Positions 11,901-24,091 are shown, numbered from the stretch's first letter. The stretch is DNA of 64,000 nucleotides from Eleusine coracana subsp. coracana (GCA_032690845.1 CM064422.1:4650001-4714000); one strand, 5' to 3'. The notes: generated by a model from the letters alone, not told the origin. A program made the numbers and translations.

Positions 11901-13589
11901 ATGGACGAATGTTTATCCCATCGTCTGGTAGTGCCTCTCGAACTTGGATGGAAGATTCGCTTGTATCTGAACACACGTATGCGTGGATGTACGTATCGCA
12001 TGCATTCTCTGCTTTCCTGGAGCCCTGGATACATTCAGATATCTATCACCACTGACCGAAAGCTGAGCTGGTTCCGAGTGAAATGCCAATGGACGCCACT
12101 AGTGGTGCTGCTGATTAGGAGCTAGTAGCCGAGTACGTAGAACTGCTGGCAAGCAGCGTGCTTAGAGGTTTCGGATGAAAGCTTGCGCGTGACTGACTAC
12201 TGACTAGTATACCATTTGCTTCAACTTGATGGGGCGGCCACTGGAGTGAATTGAAGTTGTTTTCATGATGCCCTTTCTTCCACACTTATCGGTAGCTTTT
12301 CGTTCGTGACGATAGCGAGGCTTATCCATGCTTTTCTTCCTGATGTATTTGTGTTGTGGATGTCATGTCGATCGGTGGGTGTAAAGTTTCGAAATGATGT
12401 GATTTTTTTGCGGCCAATGATTGAAAGGATATGACCACCGGCATATATATCCTGTAGTGCCTCTCTTTGCAGTCATAGAGAATGTTATTTTCTGCATAAT
12501 GCTCACTAATGCAGTGGTTTCACCACTAATATATACACATGTTTCAACTGAGGATAATGCATGCATTGCTCTCGTATTACCAAAAGCGTCGTGTTAGGAC
12601 TGCTGTTAGTGTTAGGCACCCTGGTTAGAGGGTTAGAGTGAAAAAAAAAATCACATGGCTTCTCGTGATTAAAAAACCCAATTGTAGACATCGTTGGAGT
12701 ATCCACTGACCCAAGTGGATGAGTATTCTTTCTGTGTTCCTTTCGAAATCAACCTCATCCTCCCTTTTATGTTCGTTTTGCTCTCCTTTTTGGTTGCCTT
12801 TGATTTGTGACGGCAGCCATCGCAATCAACGCTTAAAAACTGGCTTTTGGTATCATGGATATCATGTCAATGCAAATCAAGATCGATTGGCAATTTCTTG
12901 TCGCCAATCATACGAAGATGTGACTCCTGATTTATAATGGATGAATATACTCTGCTCCGTCACAGTAGCATGCTTGGATTTGGAGGCGATCGTTGGCGCG
13001 GTTGTGCTGACCAATTGGGGTTTATAAAAGGCGTTGAATTGCTTCCCGCGTTTTGTTACAGCTAGCAAACATGTTTCTTATTTCGTTTCTGCGAGCTGAA
13101 CACGGCATGTCTTGAGCAAACATCCTTGTATTAGGGGATAGCTTCACAGGAATGCTTCACGACTGTGCGCGTGCGTACCTGGTGGATCATCCTATCCGAG
13201 CAATAACCCCACTATCTTGCTCCAGCGGATCGATACCACATATCAGCTGGACCAAGCTTACGTTCTCACTTGATCCGATTTTTACTCTGGAGTGCTGTGT
13301 TCCTTCAGTGCAATGATGACAGCTAAGAACAGCAATTACCCAAGCAAGACCACCTAGACGAATCGAAATCGAAACACATCATAACTGATGACGACAGCGT
13401 TTCAATTTTTCTCGAGACTAAAGACCACAGGAGCGGCAGTTTAATTGATCACTGCACTAGATAGAACTTCGTCCGCTGGCCCTTGCAACTGGTGACCTGA
13501 ATTCTGAACTCAATTGCTACTTCTGATTTGTCAGACAGTCAGGCTCGTAATCTTCTCTGCAATTCCGGGTACTAAGCTAAGAGCTACAC
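8993..13589. other. Long gene-poor stretch
   Basis: Positions 9000-9360 are the GC-rich upstream region of the 94-aa gene. Positions 9730-9920 look like a small hAT-type MITE (gtttggta at one end, its complement tgccaaat at the other), but no clear target duplication is visible. Positions 10780-11620 are GC-rich with overlapping open frames on both strands. None has a motif, and they read as composition artefacts. I see no gene in 11620-13589. Confidence 0.4.
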
Positions 13590-14395
13590 AAATTTAACTG
13601 GATCCGTAATCTCAAAGAGCTGACAACAGAGGAGGAAATGGATAAGTTTGTGCTCCTTTTCACAACGTTGCGTGAGATCAATCTTACCGAGGCAAATGAC
13701 ACTATTCGAAGGAGATGGACAGCAAATGGGCAGTGCACGGTAAAATCAGTTTATGATGTCCAATTCCAAGGAGCCACAATCCCTCCAACAGCTTCGGCCA
13801 TTTGGTCAGCCAATACTGAACCTAAATGCCGCTTCCTTGCCTGGCTGGCGATAAATGGTAAAGCCCCTACAGCTGATAATCTAACAAAGAAGAACTGGCT
13901 TCATAACCCTCAATGTGCGCTTTGCTACTGTGTGCAAGAAACAAATGACCATCTTTTTTAGCAGTGAACTTCAGTGAATCGGTGTGGGGTTTAGTTGCAA
14001 ATCAATTGCAATTGCCACAAGACTGCTTAATCTTCAATCCGAATGGAGCAATCCATCATTAAGGGCGTAAGGTCAAGCCCAAATCTGAACAGCGTGCACT
14101 GCTGGGGGTTCTGTTCTCCTGTTAGTGCAAATATAGAATGAAAGAAATTTCAGGATTTTTCAAAATGAAGAATCTTCATACATCAAAAGTTGCTAACAAA
14201 GTTGTGGCTGAAGTCAAATTGCTGCACTGCGCCCAACAGAATGCAGATGCCTCGATCTGTCCCAAATGTCTGTTTACTCTGCTGCTCTGTATTTTGCTTG
14301 CCTGAGGGGCTTTTAGTTCTTGTAAAAACTAGGCTGTAATTGCTTCTTTTTTCTTAATGAATGACAATTCTCCTGCCAATTATTCAAAATAAAAA
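13590..14395 (+). pseudogene. 3' remnant of an L1-type LINE (zf-RVT domain)
   Basis: The frame at 13638-13961 encodes a reverse-transcriptase zinc-binding domain: RRRWTANGQCTVKSVYD, then AIWSANTEPKCRFLAWLA and WLHNPQCALCYCVQETNDHLF. This domain closes ORF2 of plant L1 elements. A frameshifted tail and a 3' untranslated part follow, ending near 14340-14395 in the phrase cttttttcttaatgaatgac, typical of plant LINE ends. The endonuclease and polymerase parts are absent, a normal 5' truncation. Confidence 0.75.
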
Positions 14396-15342
14396 GACAC
14401 CTATATCCTTTTTTATGTTTTGGGAACAACTGAGCAAGTCATCCTAAAGCTACGAGTATTAGTATCCGAGTTGTTCTCGAATTCTGAATCTGTGCATACG
14501 TATGCATGGTATTCTGCTTGCTTGGACATTCAAATGTCGCCACCGACAATGAGCAATGCCTGCTACTAGTGGCCATCATCCACTATCTGTTCGGTAGCCT
14601 TGTTTATCATCCAATGCATATTAGGGCCTTGTTCGGTAGCCTTGTTTATCATCCGGCCCTGTTTTTTATCCATATTTCCTAGCTTTTAATCAGTTGAGAA
14701 CTTCCAGATAATGGGTTGCTATTTTATGTTTTAAATTTTTTTAGAATTCTCTGTATAATAATTATAAACTATTGGATCTAAATCTAATGACTCAAGCAGA
14801 TGACTGAAAATTGCCCAAACTTTCAGTTAACTAAAAATTAGCAAGTTTCTTTTTTATCTAGCCCAAGATTGAGTGGATCGTGAATTGTCACTCAAACCGA
14901 ACAATAATTTAGAGGATAAATCTAGAGGATGTGAGGTGTGGATATTTTCTGACCCATTCAGAAGTAAAAATGTTCATTGATTTGAAACCAGCCCAATAGA
15001 ACAACCATTTTACATCAGGTCCAACTTCAAAATAGGGTACTCCAATCTAGCCGGAACGAGCTCCGAAACAGCCCGTTCCAGACCAAACTAACGAGGCCGT
15101 TTCTAGCCGATTGGATTAGACCTAAGAATTATTCTGGTCCAAGAATAAGTGATTTATTTGTTTCCATTCCGAACTTTAAAAGATGGAGAATTAATTCAAG
15201 CCATAAATAAAATACATGAATGATTTAAACAAACTTTACTTTATTCTGAACCGGCCATGATCGAATTCAGCACAAACGATTTGGTTCTGGCTTGAATTCC
15301 GCACGGAACGGGCATCGTTCCAGCCCATTCTGCCCGAACCGA
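14396..15342. other. Intergenic, with a 25-bp direct repeat and hAT-like sequence
   Basis: The 25-bp sequence starting tgttcggtagcctt occurs at 14588-14612 and again at 14630-14654. The surrounding text (gggccttgttcgg here, and ccaaactaacgagg near 15090) has the look of hAT-type MITE ends. I could not pair the ends or find a target duplication. No gene is seen. Confidence 0.35.
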
Positions 15343-15492
15343 ACAATGAAGAGGGAGCAGACCAGGGAGCAAATTTGATATTGACGGTGGAATCTGCGTG
15401 ATCAAATAACCGTTTTCACAATGAAGAGGGAGCAGACCAGGGTGCAAATTTGATATTGACGTTGGAATCTGCGTGATCAAATAACCGTTTTC
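15343..15492. repeat. 75-bp tandem duplication
   Basis: Two head-to-tail copies, 15343-15417 and 15418-15492, differ at only two bases. The near identity shows a recent duplication. Both copies are non-coding. Confidence 0.9.
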
Positions 15493-16317
15493 TTCTGTGT
15501 AAACGAATTGTTGGGGCGCCGATGGTTGAGAATTGAAGAGTGTTTTCCTATAAAAGTGAATGTACGTCTCGCCTTTTTGTGCTCTTTTTGCCCCGCCTTT
15601 GTTCTTTTTGGCTGCCCTTCGCTTTTGACGGACTGACGACGGTAGCTAGCCTTATCTTATCGATCATGCATGGAGCTGAGTACTACTCATATTTTACAAA
15701 AATGGATATTATTCGTTCTGTTTCTGCACTGGAGAAGCCATTCCCTCACCGTTCTGCACGTTTGGTAGATCAACCTTTTTGGAGGAAAAAAAAAAGAGAA
15801 TAATTTCCCATACTTCCCTGTCTGCCCAGATCGAGCATAGGAAGGACCAGTAGTTTGCCGCTCAATTCCGTTTCGCAGCCCAAGTGCTAACCGTTGAGCG
15901 AAAAAAGGATCGAAGAAAGTAATGGGTCGTTCACAATTACAGAAGAAGCTTGTCAAAATGCCAAGCACGACGAACACCGTCAAAAAGTAGCAAGACTCCA
16001 GCCACACAAGTCAGTCAAGAAGAAGAAGAAATGTTCAAATAAACTTCGCTCCGATACTGTAAACAAACAGGAGGATAACGAATGCACCTGCCCTACTACT
16101 ACTACCAATCGCTCAATGGAACAAATCAATTAACACTACTAGTAGGCTTATGTTGACATGATCTCTTCTGATGATTAAAACTTGTAGTACTCTCTAATGT
16201 CTAAATGTAACTTCATCATAATTCAACCGGGGGGCGCCAAGTTACCAAGCGACTATGAACAATTGAGACGAGATAACCTGCCACTGCTACGCTTGAGAGT
16301 TGAGAGACCTTCCTTGA
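15493..16317. other. Intergenic, downstream flank of peroxidase 1
   Basis: No gene is supported. The stretch close to 16317 should include the 3' untranslated region of the minus-strand peroxidase gene. Confidence 0.4.
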
Positions 16318-18467
16318 TCAGTTGTTGAGGAATGCGCAGTCCCGGCGAATGTTCCCCTGCGACGGGTCGGTCTTGACGCCGACGCGGCCGAGGTTGGTCA
16401 TGGCGGCGACGAACGCCTGCTCGAAGTCGGAGCTGTTCTGCGACCACTGGACGACGGTGGGGCGGGAGCGGTCGTCGGAGAAGAGCACCTGGTCGGAGGT
16501 GAAGAGCCCCCGCCCCTGCACCAGGTTGATGAAGTACTGGTTGTCGAAGGCGTGCGGCGTGATGGGATCGATCTCCAGCGCGATGTTGGGGTCCACGCCG
16601 GCGGGGCACGCCGCCTGCAGCTCCGCCGCGTAGCTCGCGTCCAGCGTCGGGTCCACCGCCGCCGGCTGGATCCGCGACGAGAACGTGCCGCAGTGCGCGA
16701 AGCCCACAGTGTGCGCCGCTGCATCCACACAGTCACAGAACAATCAATCTCCCTGAGTAATTGTTTTTCCAATGGAAAAAAAAATTCCAAACTATGCCTG
16801 ATTTGTTTCTTGGACTTTTGTGCGATGATGTTTGCGACACTAGCAGGATCTGTCAGTTATGTTTTCCAATTTTAAAATGATTTCCCTGCAGGATGCTTAC
16901 CACCACCAGCACTACGTGACAATCCGATCTCACGAGGCTTTGTTTTCTGCAGGCCAGCTCACTCGTGGCGTGGCGACCGATTTCGATGTGGCCGGAATTA
17001 TGCAGCTGGACGCTCCTCCCCCGGGTGCGAACGGTCAGGTTGGGGATTATGGGTAAGCTGCAGAGGATTGGACTACAATAATGCAAGGGTGAGCTTTCTT
17101 TCACGTGCAAGCAAGCCAGGCTATCCGGCATGTTGACCCCCTTCAGATCTACTAGTGATGACCAGCTACAGTGCAACAGACGCTAGTATCACTAATCCAG
17201 TGCTGGTTTACTACTTGGATAAACTGGTCAGCGACTGTTGTTCTAAGCAAAGGCATTTTCTACTCTGCCTGTGCTACGAATCTCTCGAGCCCATTTCCAG
17301 CAAAAAAAAAAAAAAAAAAAAGAATCTCTCGAGCCCAGCATAGAAGAACATGTTGTGACTTTAATTGCGGGGACGGGGCGTTGGTCTGAGACACTTTGCT
17401 TGACTTTAAAGACATGGAAGAACAGAGCACATGGAGAACTACTAGTGCATGTACAGAGGTCGGTCATCCACCAGGGAGGGACAGCGGTTGGGGGAGTGAA
17501 AATTTCTTTCTTTTAGAACCAATTAGGCAGCTGTGTACTAGCAATTTCGATGGCAATACGGTCAATTAAATTAATTTGGCTTACCGGATAAAGCGATCAT
17601 GTCTGTCTGCGACAGGTTGTTGGCGGCGAAGATGGCCGTGAGCTGGTCCAGGTTGAAGGACGGCGGCGGCAGCTTCCCGTCGACGCTGGTGGACGTGGAG
17701 CTCAGCCCGTCCAGCCTCCCGAGCTCCACCGGGTACGTCGGCCCGCCGGCCTGAAACAAACGGCAACGGAACGCGATAATGAAATTTTTTCAGGGTTGTT
17801 GTAGACACTTTACGCTTTCAGAGAAGAAAGACAGTGCGAGGGAATCCTCGAAAGCTCGGGTGCTTTCGCGGATGGATGGATGGGCGCGCTCTAGATTCGG
17901 CAATAAAGTTCCGATCCGCGGCATTAAATTGGTGGGGGGAGGAAAAACGTACCAGCACGATGGCGTCCCTGGTTGCGAGCGCGAGGATGTCGGCGCAGGA
18001 GACCTGGTTGGCGCACTGCGGCACGGCGTCGACTGCCGCCTTTGCCTGGATGACCGTGTCGAAGCCGTCGCCGGCGAGGGAGAGGTTGCTCGGGTGGTCC
18101 TTCTCCGCCGTGTTGTTCCCCGTCGACACCAGGATCACCGACGCGTCGCACCCCTGCGAGACATAACCACATCCACATCACCGCCGCCGTCGAATAAAAG
18201 CTTCATGCGGCGAGATCGATTGATTCGCGTGGGTGGAACTGGAAGAAGTAGGAGTACCTCGACGAAGCAGTCGTGGAAGAAGAGGCGGATGGTGGCGCCG
18301 ACGGCGATGGCCGTCTCCTGTACCTTCTTGGCCACGGCGTCCTGCACGATGCTCTCCAGGTTGGGGCACACCGCCGCGTAGTAGTCCTGCTTCAGCTGCG
18401 CCGCGCACCGCGTCGCCGCCGCCAGCGCCAGGACCGCCGCCAGGACCCTCATCCCGGCGCCCCCCAT
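16318..18467 (-). CDS. Class III (secretory) peroxidase 1, 325 aa, four exons
   Basis: Haem peroxidase of the plant secretory class, which uses H2O2 to oxidise phenolics in the apoplast and cell wall. Exons are 18258-18467, 17953-18153, 17585-17750 and 16318-16718, the classic four-exon layout, with canonical splice sites. A signal peptide (residues 1 to about 24, ending RCAAQ) leads to mature LKQDYYAAVCPN. The distal site is Arg61 and His65 in RLFFHDCFVEGCDAS. The conserved VSCADILALATRDA follows, and the proximal haem His195 is in SAAHTVGFAHC. The eight disulfide cysteines are present. The sequence is closest in my memory to Arabidopsis peroxidase 16/45/51 types. Start 18467 gives MGGAGM; Met6 is also possible. 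Intron 3 is long (866 bp) and holds a retroposition scar. A second peroxidase gene follows 4.5 kb away in the same orientation. Confidence 0.93.
17278..17337. repeat. Poly-A insert flanked by a 16-bp direct repeat, in peroxidase 1 intron 3
   Basis: The 16-mer gaatctctcgagccca occurs at 17278-17293 and 17322-17337. Between the copies are only tttccagc and twenty A residues. A poly-A tail with a perfect target duplication of this size is what a very strongly 5'-truncated retroposon leaves behind. Confidence 0.7.
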
Positions 18468-19139
18468 GCTTTCTGTGGATTTTTTGCTCCGGCCGCTCTT
18501 TGCGCACGGCCACGGGGACCCCAAAGCTGATGAGCTCACCCTACCAAAATCTGACACTCGCGCGCTGCTTGGCCGCTTATCACGCGCACAGCAGATGAGC
18601 AGAACCAGAGCAGCGGCAAGCGCGGCTTGGCTTGGCGTACCGTGCGGCGCGATGATGATGATGAGGTTTGTGGGCGGTAGTAGTGGTGGTGGCGTGCGGC
18701 TGTTATGATCGAGCGAGCGAGGACGCAAGGGAGGCGATGCAGTACAAGCGACGTCTCCTCGGAGTGGGGGGAGGAGTGATGAGTGCGGCGAGTCAGTGAG
18801 CGAGTTAATACGCCAGCCAGGACTCAGGAGGAGTGCGCGGAGGCGGCGGCGTCGCGCTTCTTTCTGATCGATCGACGGTGCGCGCCGAGATGCGTGCGCA
18901 GCGGTGGATGGCGTATGAAGAGCGAAGGGGGGGGGATCTAGAAGAGGCGGGGTCGGCGCTGGCTCGTGTCCCGTGGGCGGAACGGATGGATGATGGCTAC
19001 GCTAGCTGGCTGCCCGCGCTGCAAACATGTGTGCGACCGCAACCCCCACATGGCGCGGTTGGTCCTGCGTGCGCCCCGAAAAGAATCGCCCGCTTTTTGT
19101 TTCCAAGATTTGCTTGCAGCGGTGTTGTATGAGTTGTGA
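18468..19139. other. Upstream region of peroxidase 1
   Basis: GC-rich promoter and leader region for the minus-strand gene. A weak TATA variant (TATTAA on the minus strand) is near 18805. A frame continues open upstream of the chosen Met, but it crosses sequence without peroxidase character and is treated as leader. Confidence 0.4.
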
Positions 19140-20960
19140 CGCATGAATCGATCCACTGCAACAGAAAACAAAAGGTTCATACTACTAGGATAATCGATCC
19201 ACTGCAAACAAGCAAAAGATTGCGCATGAATCACAGAAACCGAGTGGTGCAAACAACGGCAGTGGCGTTTTGCGGTTTTCGTGCACGTTCGTTCCTAGAC
19301 GATGCGCCGATCGAGGTTGGAGGTTCTGCTTCTGCATTCATGTACAACCGGTTCTGATTTTTGTTTGCAAGATTTTGCAGCACCGTGACGCACGCGAGTG
19401 GCGCAAGCCACGGCGCCCTTTGCTCTTGGCGGTACTAGCATTCGGCAGCTCGCGCTTCTTCAGACAGAGATCCACAGCGATCACATGACACGGGACGATG
19501 GACCGAGTACACAGGTTCCTTCACTTCCGTGCTGACTATGCTTTGGGGCTCTCATAAATGATAATGATTTGTTGTTACTAGTAATCTAGTAGTATAAGAC
19601 TAGGAGCACCCTGTAGTGTGAAGTTGTTCTAGTTTCACAAGACCAGTTAGATAGCCTGAGCCAACTGAAACAAGGGTCATAGAATAAATCGATCCACTGG
19701 AAACATGGAAAAGATTGCACATGAATCAGAAGCCGAATGGTGCAAACAACGGTAATGGCGTTTTGCGGCTCCCTGCACGTTCGTTCGTAGCCGATGCGCC
19801 GCTCGATCGAGAGCCGTATGCGGCCAGGATGAGGCGTTTGGCGTTGGCCTCCCTGCATCACGGGGCCGGTGCTGATGATTTGAGGCGTCCAGAAACTGGT
19901 AATTTCGTGTGCCCCATGACGCTTTCGCATAAAAGCGTCACCTAAAAACAGCCCCGTTCCTTCTTCTTCCTTCCTACGGTAGCAGCCACCATTGAACGCC
20001 TTGTTGGCAGGTTGAATTGTACTAGTATTAGCTGCTGAAGAGAGAGGTGGCGGCACCGCACCGGTGTTTTCCAGAGCGGACATGTGGGCTCGGCTAACAC
20101 TGCAGCCATTTCGATTTAGCATCTGGCAGAGGCTGTGTGTGTCCCAAAAAGAATCGTTTTGGTTGCAGAGTTTGCAGCAGCAGTGGTTGCCAGTGACGCG
20201 AGGGGCACAAGCCATGGCGCTCTAGCTCTTGGCATTAGCATTTGGCGGCTCACGCTTCTTCAGACAGAGATCCACAACGATCACATGAGGAGAAACAGAG
20301 CATATACATAAATTTACTTCCACGCTGAACAACACCGAGTATATGCTCTGAGGGTTGCGACAATGATGTGCTACTCCTAGCATAAGACCGGAAGCCCCCT
20401 GTAGTGTGCAATGTGCAATTTTGACAGTACCAGTTAACTCGACAAGCTCGTACTACTAGTTTCAACCAACTGAGAACGGGTTTCATAGGATGACCTACTG
20501 CACTGTACAGAAGGAAAGATCACACACCTGAATCACGAGGTGAATGATGCCAACAACAGCAATGCCATTTCGCGGTTCCGTGCACGTTCATTCCGAGCCG
20601 ATGAGCCGATCGAGAGGTACAAGTAGCAGATAAGAGCCTGTCTGGAAAGGCGCGTGCGTCCAGGACAAGGCGTTTGGCATGGACCTGCATCCCCGGGCTG
20701 CTTCTGATGATTGGAGGCGTCCAGAATCCGCAACCCATGTCCTAATCGGAACCGAAAGGGAGTGATAATTTCGTGCGCCCCATGGCGCTTTCGCAGAAAT
20801 GTGACACCTAAAAAAGAGTCCCGTCCCTTCGTCTTCCTTCCTATACAGTAGTAGCAGTCACCATTGAACGTTACGTTAGCTGCTGCTGCAGAGAGAAAGA
20901 GGTGCCTTTTACAGAATCAACATGTATGTCTGTGGGCTCAGCTAACAACACTGCTTCATT
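19140..20960. repeat. Decayed tandem array, about 2.5-3 copies, between the peroxidase genes
   Basis: Three successive segments (about 19140-19690, 19690-20500, 20500-20960) share an ordered set of blocks. These include atcgatccactg, gtgcaaacaacgg, gcacgttcgttc, the phrase ttgaggcgtccagaa, and a shared block at 19401-19489 and 20205-20287 ending agacagagatccaca(g/a)cg. Copies differ by substitutions and indels and none contains a peroxidase exon. Frames inside are short and unconserved between copies. Confidence 0.75.
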
Positions 20961-22932
20961 TCTTGATTATTAGAGCTGGTTTCGTAGCAGCAACACAAGC
21001 TGCGGAGCGCGTTTCCGAAGGCAACGGTCGAATGGGATGAGAGTGACAGGTGTTCTGAATGGTGGGTGTGATGGGAACATTTTTTGGTGCACTACATACA
21101 AAGCCGCGCCGGCGCCCCCACACGCCGCGGACCGACCCCCAACGGTAACCAATGGCTTGATGGTGATGCCGATGCTAGTCGCTTTTCTCTCTCTCGATCC
21201 CTCGTTTAGATTTGAGGGGAATTAACGAGCGGATAATGTCAGGTGCGCCGCATAATCAGCACCTGACCCACCACTTTGCCTCGGATGCGGGATGTCTAGC
21301 CCGTGTCTGGCCATGCCAATCGTCACCTGCTATAGGCTGCTAGTGCTAGCTGCCATTCTCCGTGTTGTAAATGGGCCAGGAAGTGATTACGTACATGGGC
21401 CGGCCCACTACTTCACGCGTGATGGGCCTACTCCGTGCTATGAACCCTAAACATCTGGCCAAGTTTCAAGCAGGCAACATCATTGACTAATAAATAATTC
21501 AGTCTTTTTCCATTTCAGTATCATCCGGGTTGATTCATCACAAGCACACATCAGTGGAAGCGTGTAGGAAACACAAGTTGCACAACTGGAAAAACTGGAA
21601 GCACACATCACGAGATTCGGCCTGGTCTGCGATGTTATCCAGCGCGAGATATAAGCTAACGAAAAATAAGCGACGACTCTGATAGTCTAATGGTTCAGTT
21701 GCGCTGTCAATTTCTCGGGTAGTTGTAGGGTCCCTACCAAGCATCGCTTGGGCGGCTCTCAAATCTTTACCTGGTCGGAAGCGCCATGTTTGCCACGGCA
21801 ACGCTGCTCCTTTCAACGGCGCGCGCGCGCGTGCGCCGTACGAATTGCACGCTGGTCTTGCTCTTGCCTCCGCGTGTTCTCCAGGAAGGAGCGGAGGCGG
21901 CGGTGATGCGAGCTATGGTTTCGTCTTTCGACTTGAGAACGAATGAGCCATCAGAGGAAAAAGTTGAATTCAAGAACAGGTCCGATTTCGGATGAAACAA
22001 TATATACGCAACTTGTGCTGGTTGCATCAAATAATTACCGACGTGAGTATAGTAATGCAGGTGGCGGTGAAATTAGGACACGGAAACGTGTTGCATTTGA
22101 AGCTTCATTCAGGCATAGAACAACATTTTCGTCAGGCTGTACTTGTCACGACGAAACACATGGATCTCTATCGAATACAAACAAGGGCCGTTTCGTCAGG
22201 CCGTACTTGTCACGACGAAACACCTCTCGCGATTAAAATGAGTTTAGCGACATTTACAAGTATGATTATAATGTGCTCACTAGATTTGGCAAGTGGTGCT
22301 TAACCTAAGATTTTCACCGCTTTCAGGACGTAGTTTTCATGACGAAACACCGTGTTATTTGTCGAGACTTTCAGCACAATAATTGATTGGTAGTTTGACA
22401 TATTCAGACCCTCGCAAATAATTCCTTTGGAAGATTGAGGTTCAAGGCTTAGAATAATGGTGACTGCACACGATTTGGAAGAAGGAATGTTTGATCGTTT
22501 TATGATTGAACCCAAGACTATACAGTGTGTTTTTTTCCCAGTAGAAGTACAACCCAACTGCTCTGCTGCAGGGCTGCATATACGAACTAAACTAGCCGTT
22601 GTATGGTGAGACAGCTTACAGGTAATTCAGTTACAGTACGATGCCCAACCAAGATAATAGTATAATTCTTCTGATGAATGTTTTATTCATCACTATGCCT
22701 GTCCCATTCCAGTACAACTTATTAATTGACTATATGTGCATTACATACACTTTCAACTCATGAAAACAAATTAAACAAACACGAGAAAGGTACAGACGCA
22801 AGACCGACATTATTATTTATTTAAACACTGAAACGAATCATTCTTCTCCTCTAGACCTATATGCTGGACAATGCATGTCGACATATATACACGCATTTCG
22901 TGTGTACACGCACGCACCACCTTGGTTCGTCA
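20961..22932. other. Intergenic, with short direct repeats
   Basis: A 33-bp motif beginning tttcgtcaggc and ending gacgaaacac occurs at 22127-22159 and 22191-22223, with a weaker third copy at about 22320-22350. No gene is seen. The part next to 22932 should hold the 3' untranslated region of peroxidase 2. Confidence 0.5.
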
Positions 22933-24021
22933 TCAGTTGAAGACGTCGCACTGCTTCCGTATGTTGCCCTGCGCGCCGGACTTGACCCCGACGCGGCCGA
23001 GGCGTGTGACGGCGTCGGCGAAGGCCTTGTAGAAGGCGTTGGTGCTGTTGGCGAGCGCGTCCACCATGGGCCGCGTGCGGTTGTCCGCGTAGAGCAGCTG
23101 GTCGGAGCCGAGCAGGCCGCCGTGGTCCTGCAGGTTACGGTAGTACTGGTTGTCGAACTGCGCCGGCGTGGCCTGGTCCATGAGCACCATCCAGTCCGGC
23201 CCGCCGCTGGCGCACTTGGTCCGCAGGAACGCCGCGTACTTGGGGTTCAGCGCCGGGTCCGTCGCCGGCTGCCCCGTCCGGGCGTCGTAGATCCGGTACA
23301 GGAACTTGTTGCAGTGCGCGAGGCCCACGCTGTGCGCCGCCGAGAGCGCCACCAGGTCGGAGATGCCGAGCCCGTGGGCCTTGAACACGGCGAGCAGCCG
23401 GTCCATGGTGTCGGTCGGCTCCGGGAGCTGGCCGGGCACCTCGCTGGCCTTGGACGTGAACCCGTCCAGCCTGCCCAGCTCTACCGGGTAGAAAGGCCCG
23501 CCGCTCTGCACACGAAATGATTTTAAGTTTTCTACTAGTACCAATTAATTAAAGCTTCCGTGCACACACATAATAATGACGTATATATATATATATATAT
23601 ATACCAGTGAGATGGCGTCTCGAGCGGCGAGGGCGAGCACGTCGGCGCAGGAGACCGTGTCGGGGCATGCGTCCTCGAGGGCGGCCTTGGCGCTCCGGAT
23701 GGTCTCGAAGCCTTCGAAGGAGAGGGAAAGGTTGTCGGGGGCGTCACGCTCGGCCTGGTTGCCCTGCGTGGACGAGATGAGCACGGAGGCGTCGCAGCCC
23801 TGGACGAAGCAGTCGTGGAAGAAGAGGCGGATGGTGGAGCCGATGGTCCGGATGGTGCTCTGCATCTTCTGCTGCACCACGCCGCGCACGATCGTCTCCG
23901 CGTTCGGGCAGCTGCTCGCGTAGTAGTCCGTCTTCAGATCCGCCGCGCCGGGCCGCGCCAAGGACGCCAAGGCCACGGCCGCCGCGACCAACAGCACCGT
24001 CGTCCTCGACGGCACAGCCAT
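22933..24021 (-). CDS. Class III (secretory) peroxidase 2, 329 aa, two exons
   Basis: Second apoplastic haem peroxidase. Exons are 23605-24021 and 22933-23505. The single 99-bp intron sits after RDAISL, which is intron position 2 of peroxidase 1; positions 1 and 3 are lost. The signal peptide MAVPSRTTVLLVAAAVALA...GAA is followed by DLKTDYYASSCPN. Distal Arg65 and His69 lie in STIRLFFHDCFVQGCDAS, VSCADVLALAARDA follows, and proximal His197 is in LSAAHSVGLAHC. The C-terminus is RKQCDVFN. The intron carries a TA dinucleotide run (23582-23602) abutting the donor site. The two proteins are clearly paralogous but well diverged, so this is not a recent duplicate. Confidence 0.95.
23582..23602. repeat. 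TA microsatellite at the splice donor of peroxidase 2
   Basis: About ten TA units lie inside the intron and reach the GT donor (23604-23603 on the minus strand). Length polymorphism is likely here. Confidence 0.85.
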
Positions 24022-24091
24022 CTATATCTCAATTAGCTTTAATTTGCTTGAGTTTAGTTGTTATCTAATAAGGTGGTGCAAAAGTGATGGG

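Noticed and set aside
18135..18728. Long minus-strand frame beginning upstream of the peroxidase 1 Met
   Set aside because: The extra N-terminal part precedes a proper signal peptide and runs past the exon 1 donor. It is leader plus intron read-through.
19140..20960. CRISPR-like or satellite array
   Set aside because: Units are 0.5-0.8 kb, diverged and few. This is a decayed tandem duplication in a plant nuclear genome, not a CRISPR array.
22861..23520. 219-codon plus-strand frame opposite peroxidase 2
   Set aside because: Antisense shadow of a GC-rich peroxidase exon; the true frame is on the minus strand with all catalytic residues.
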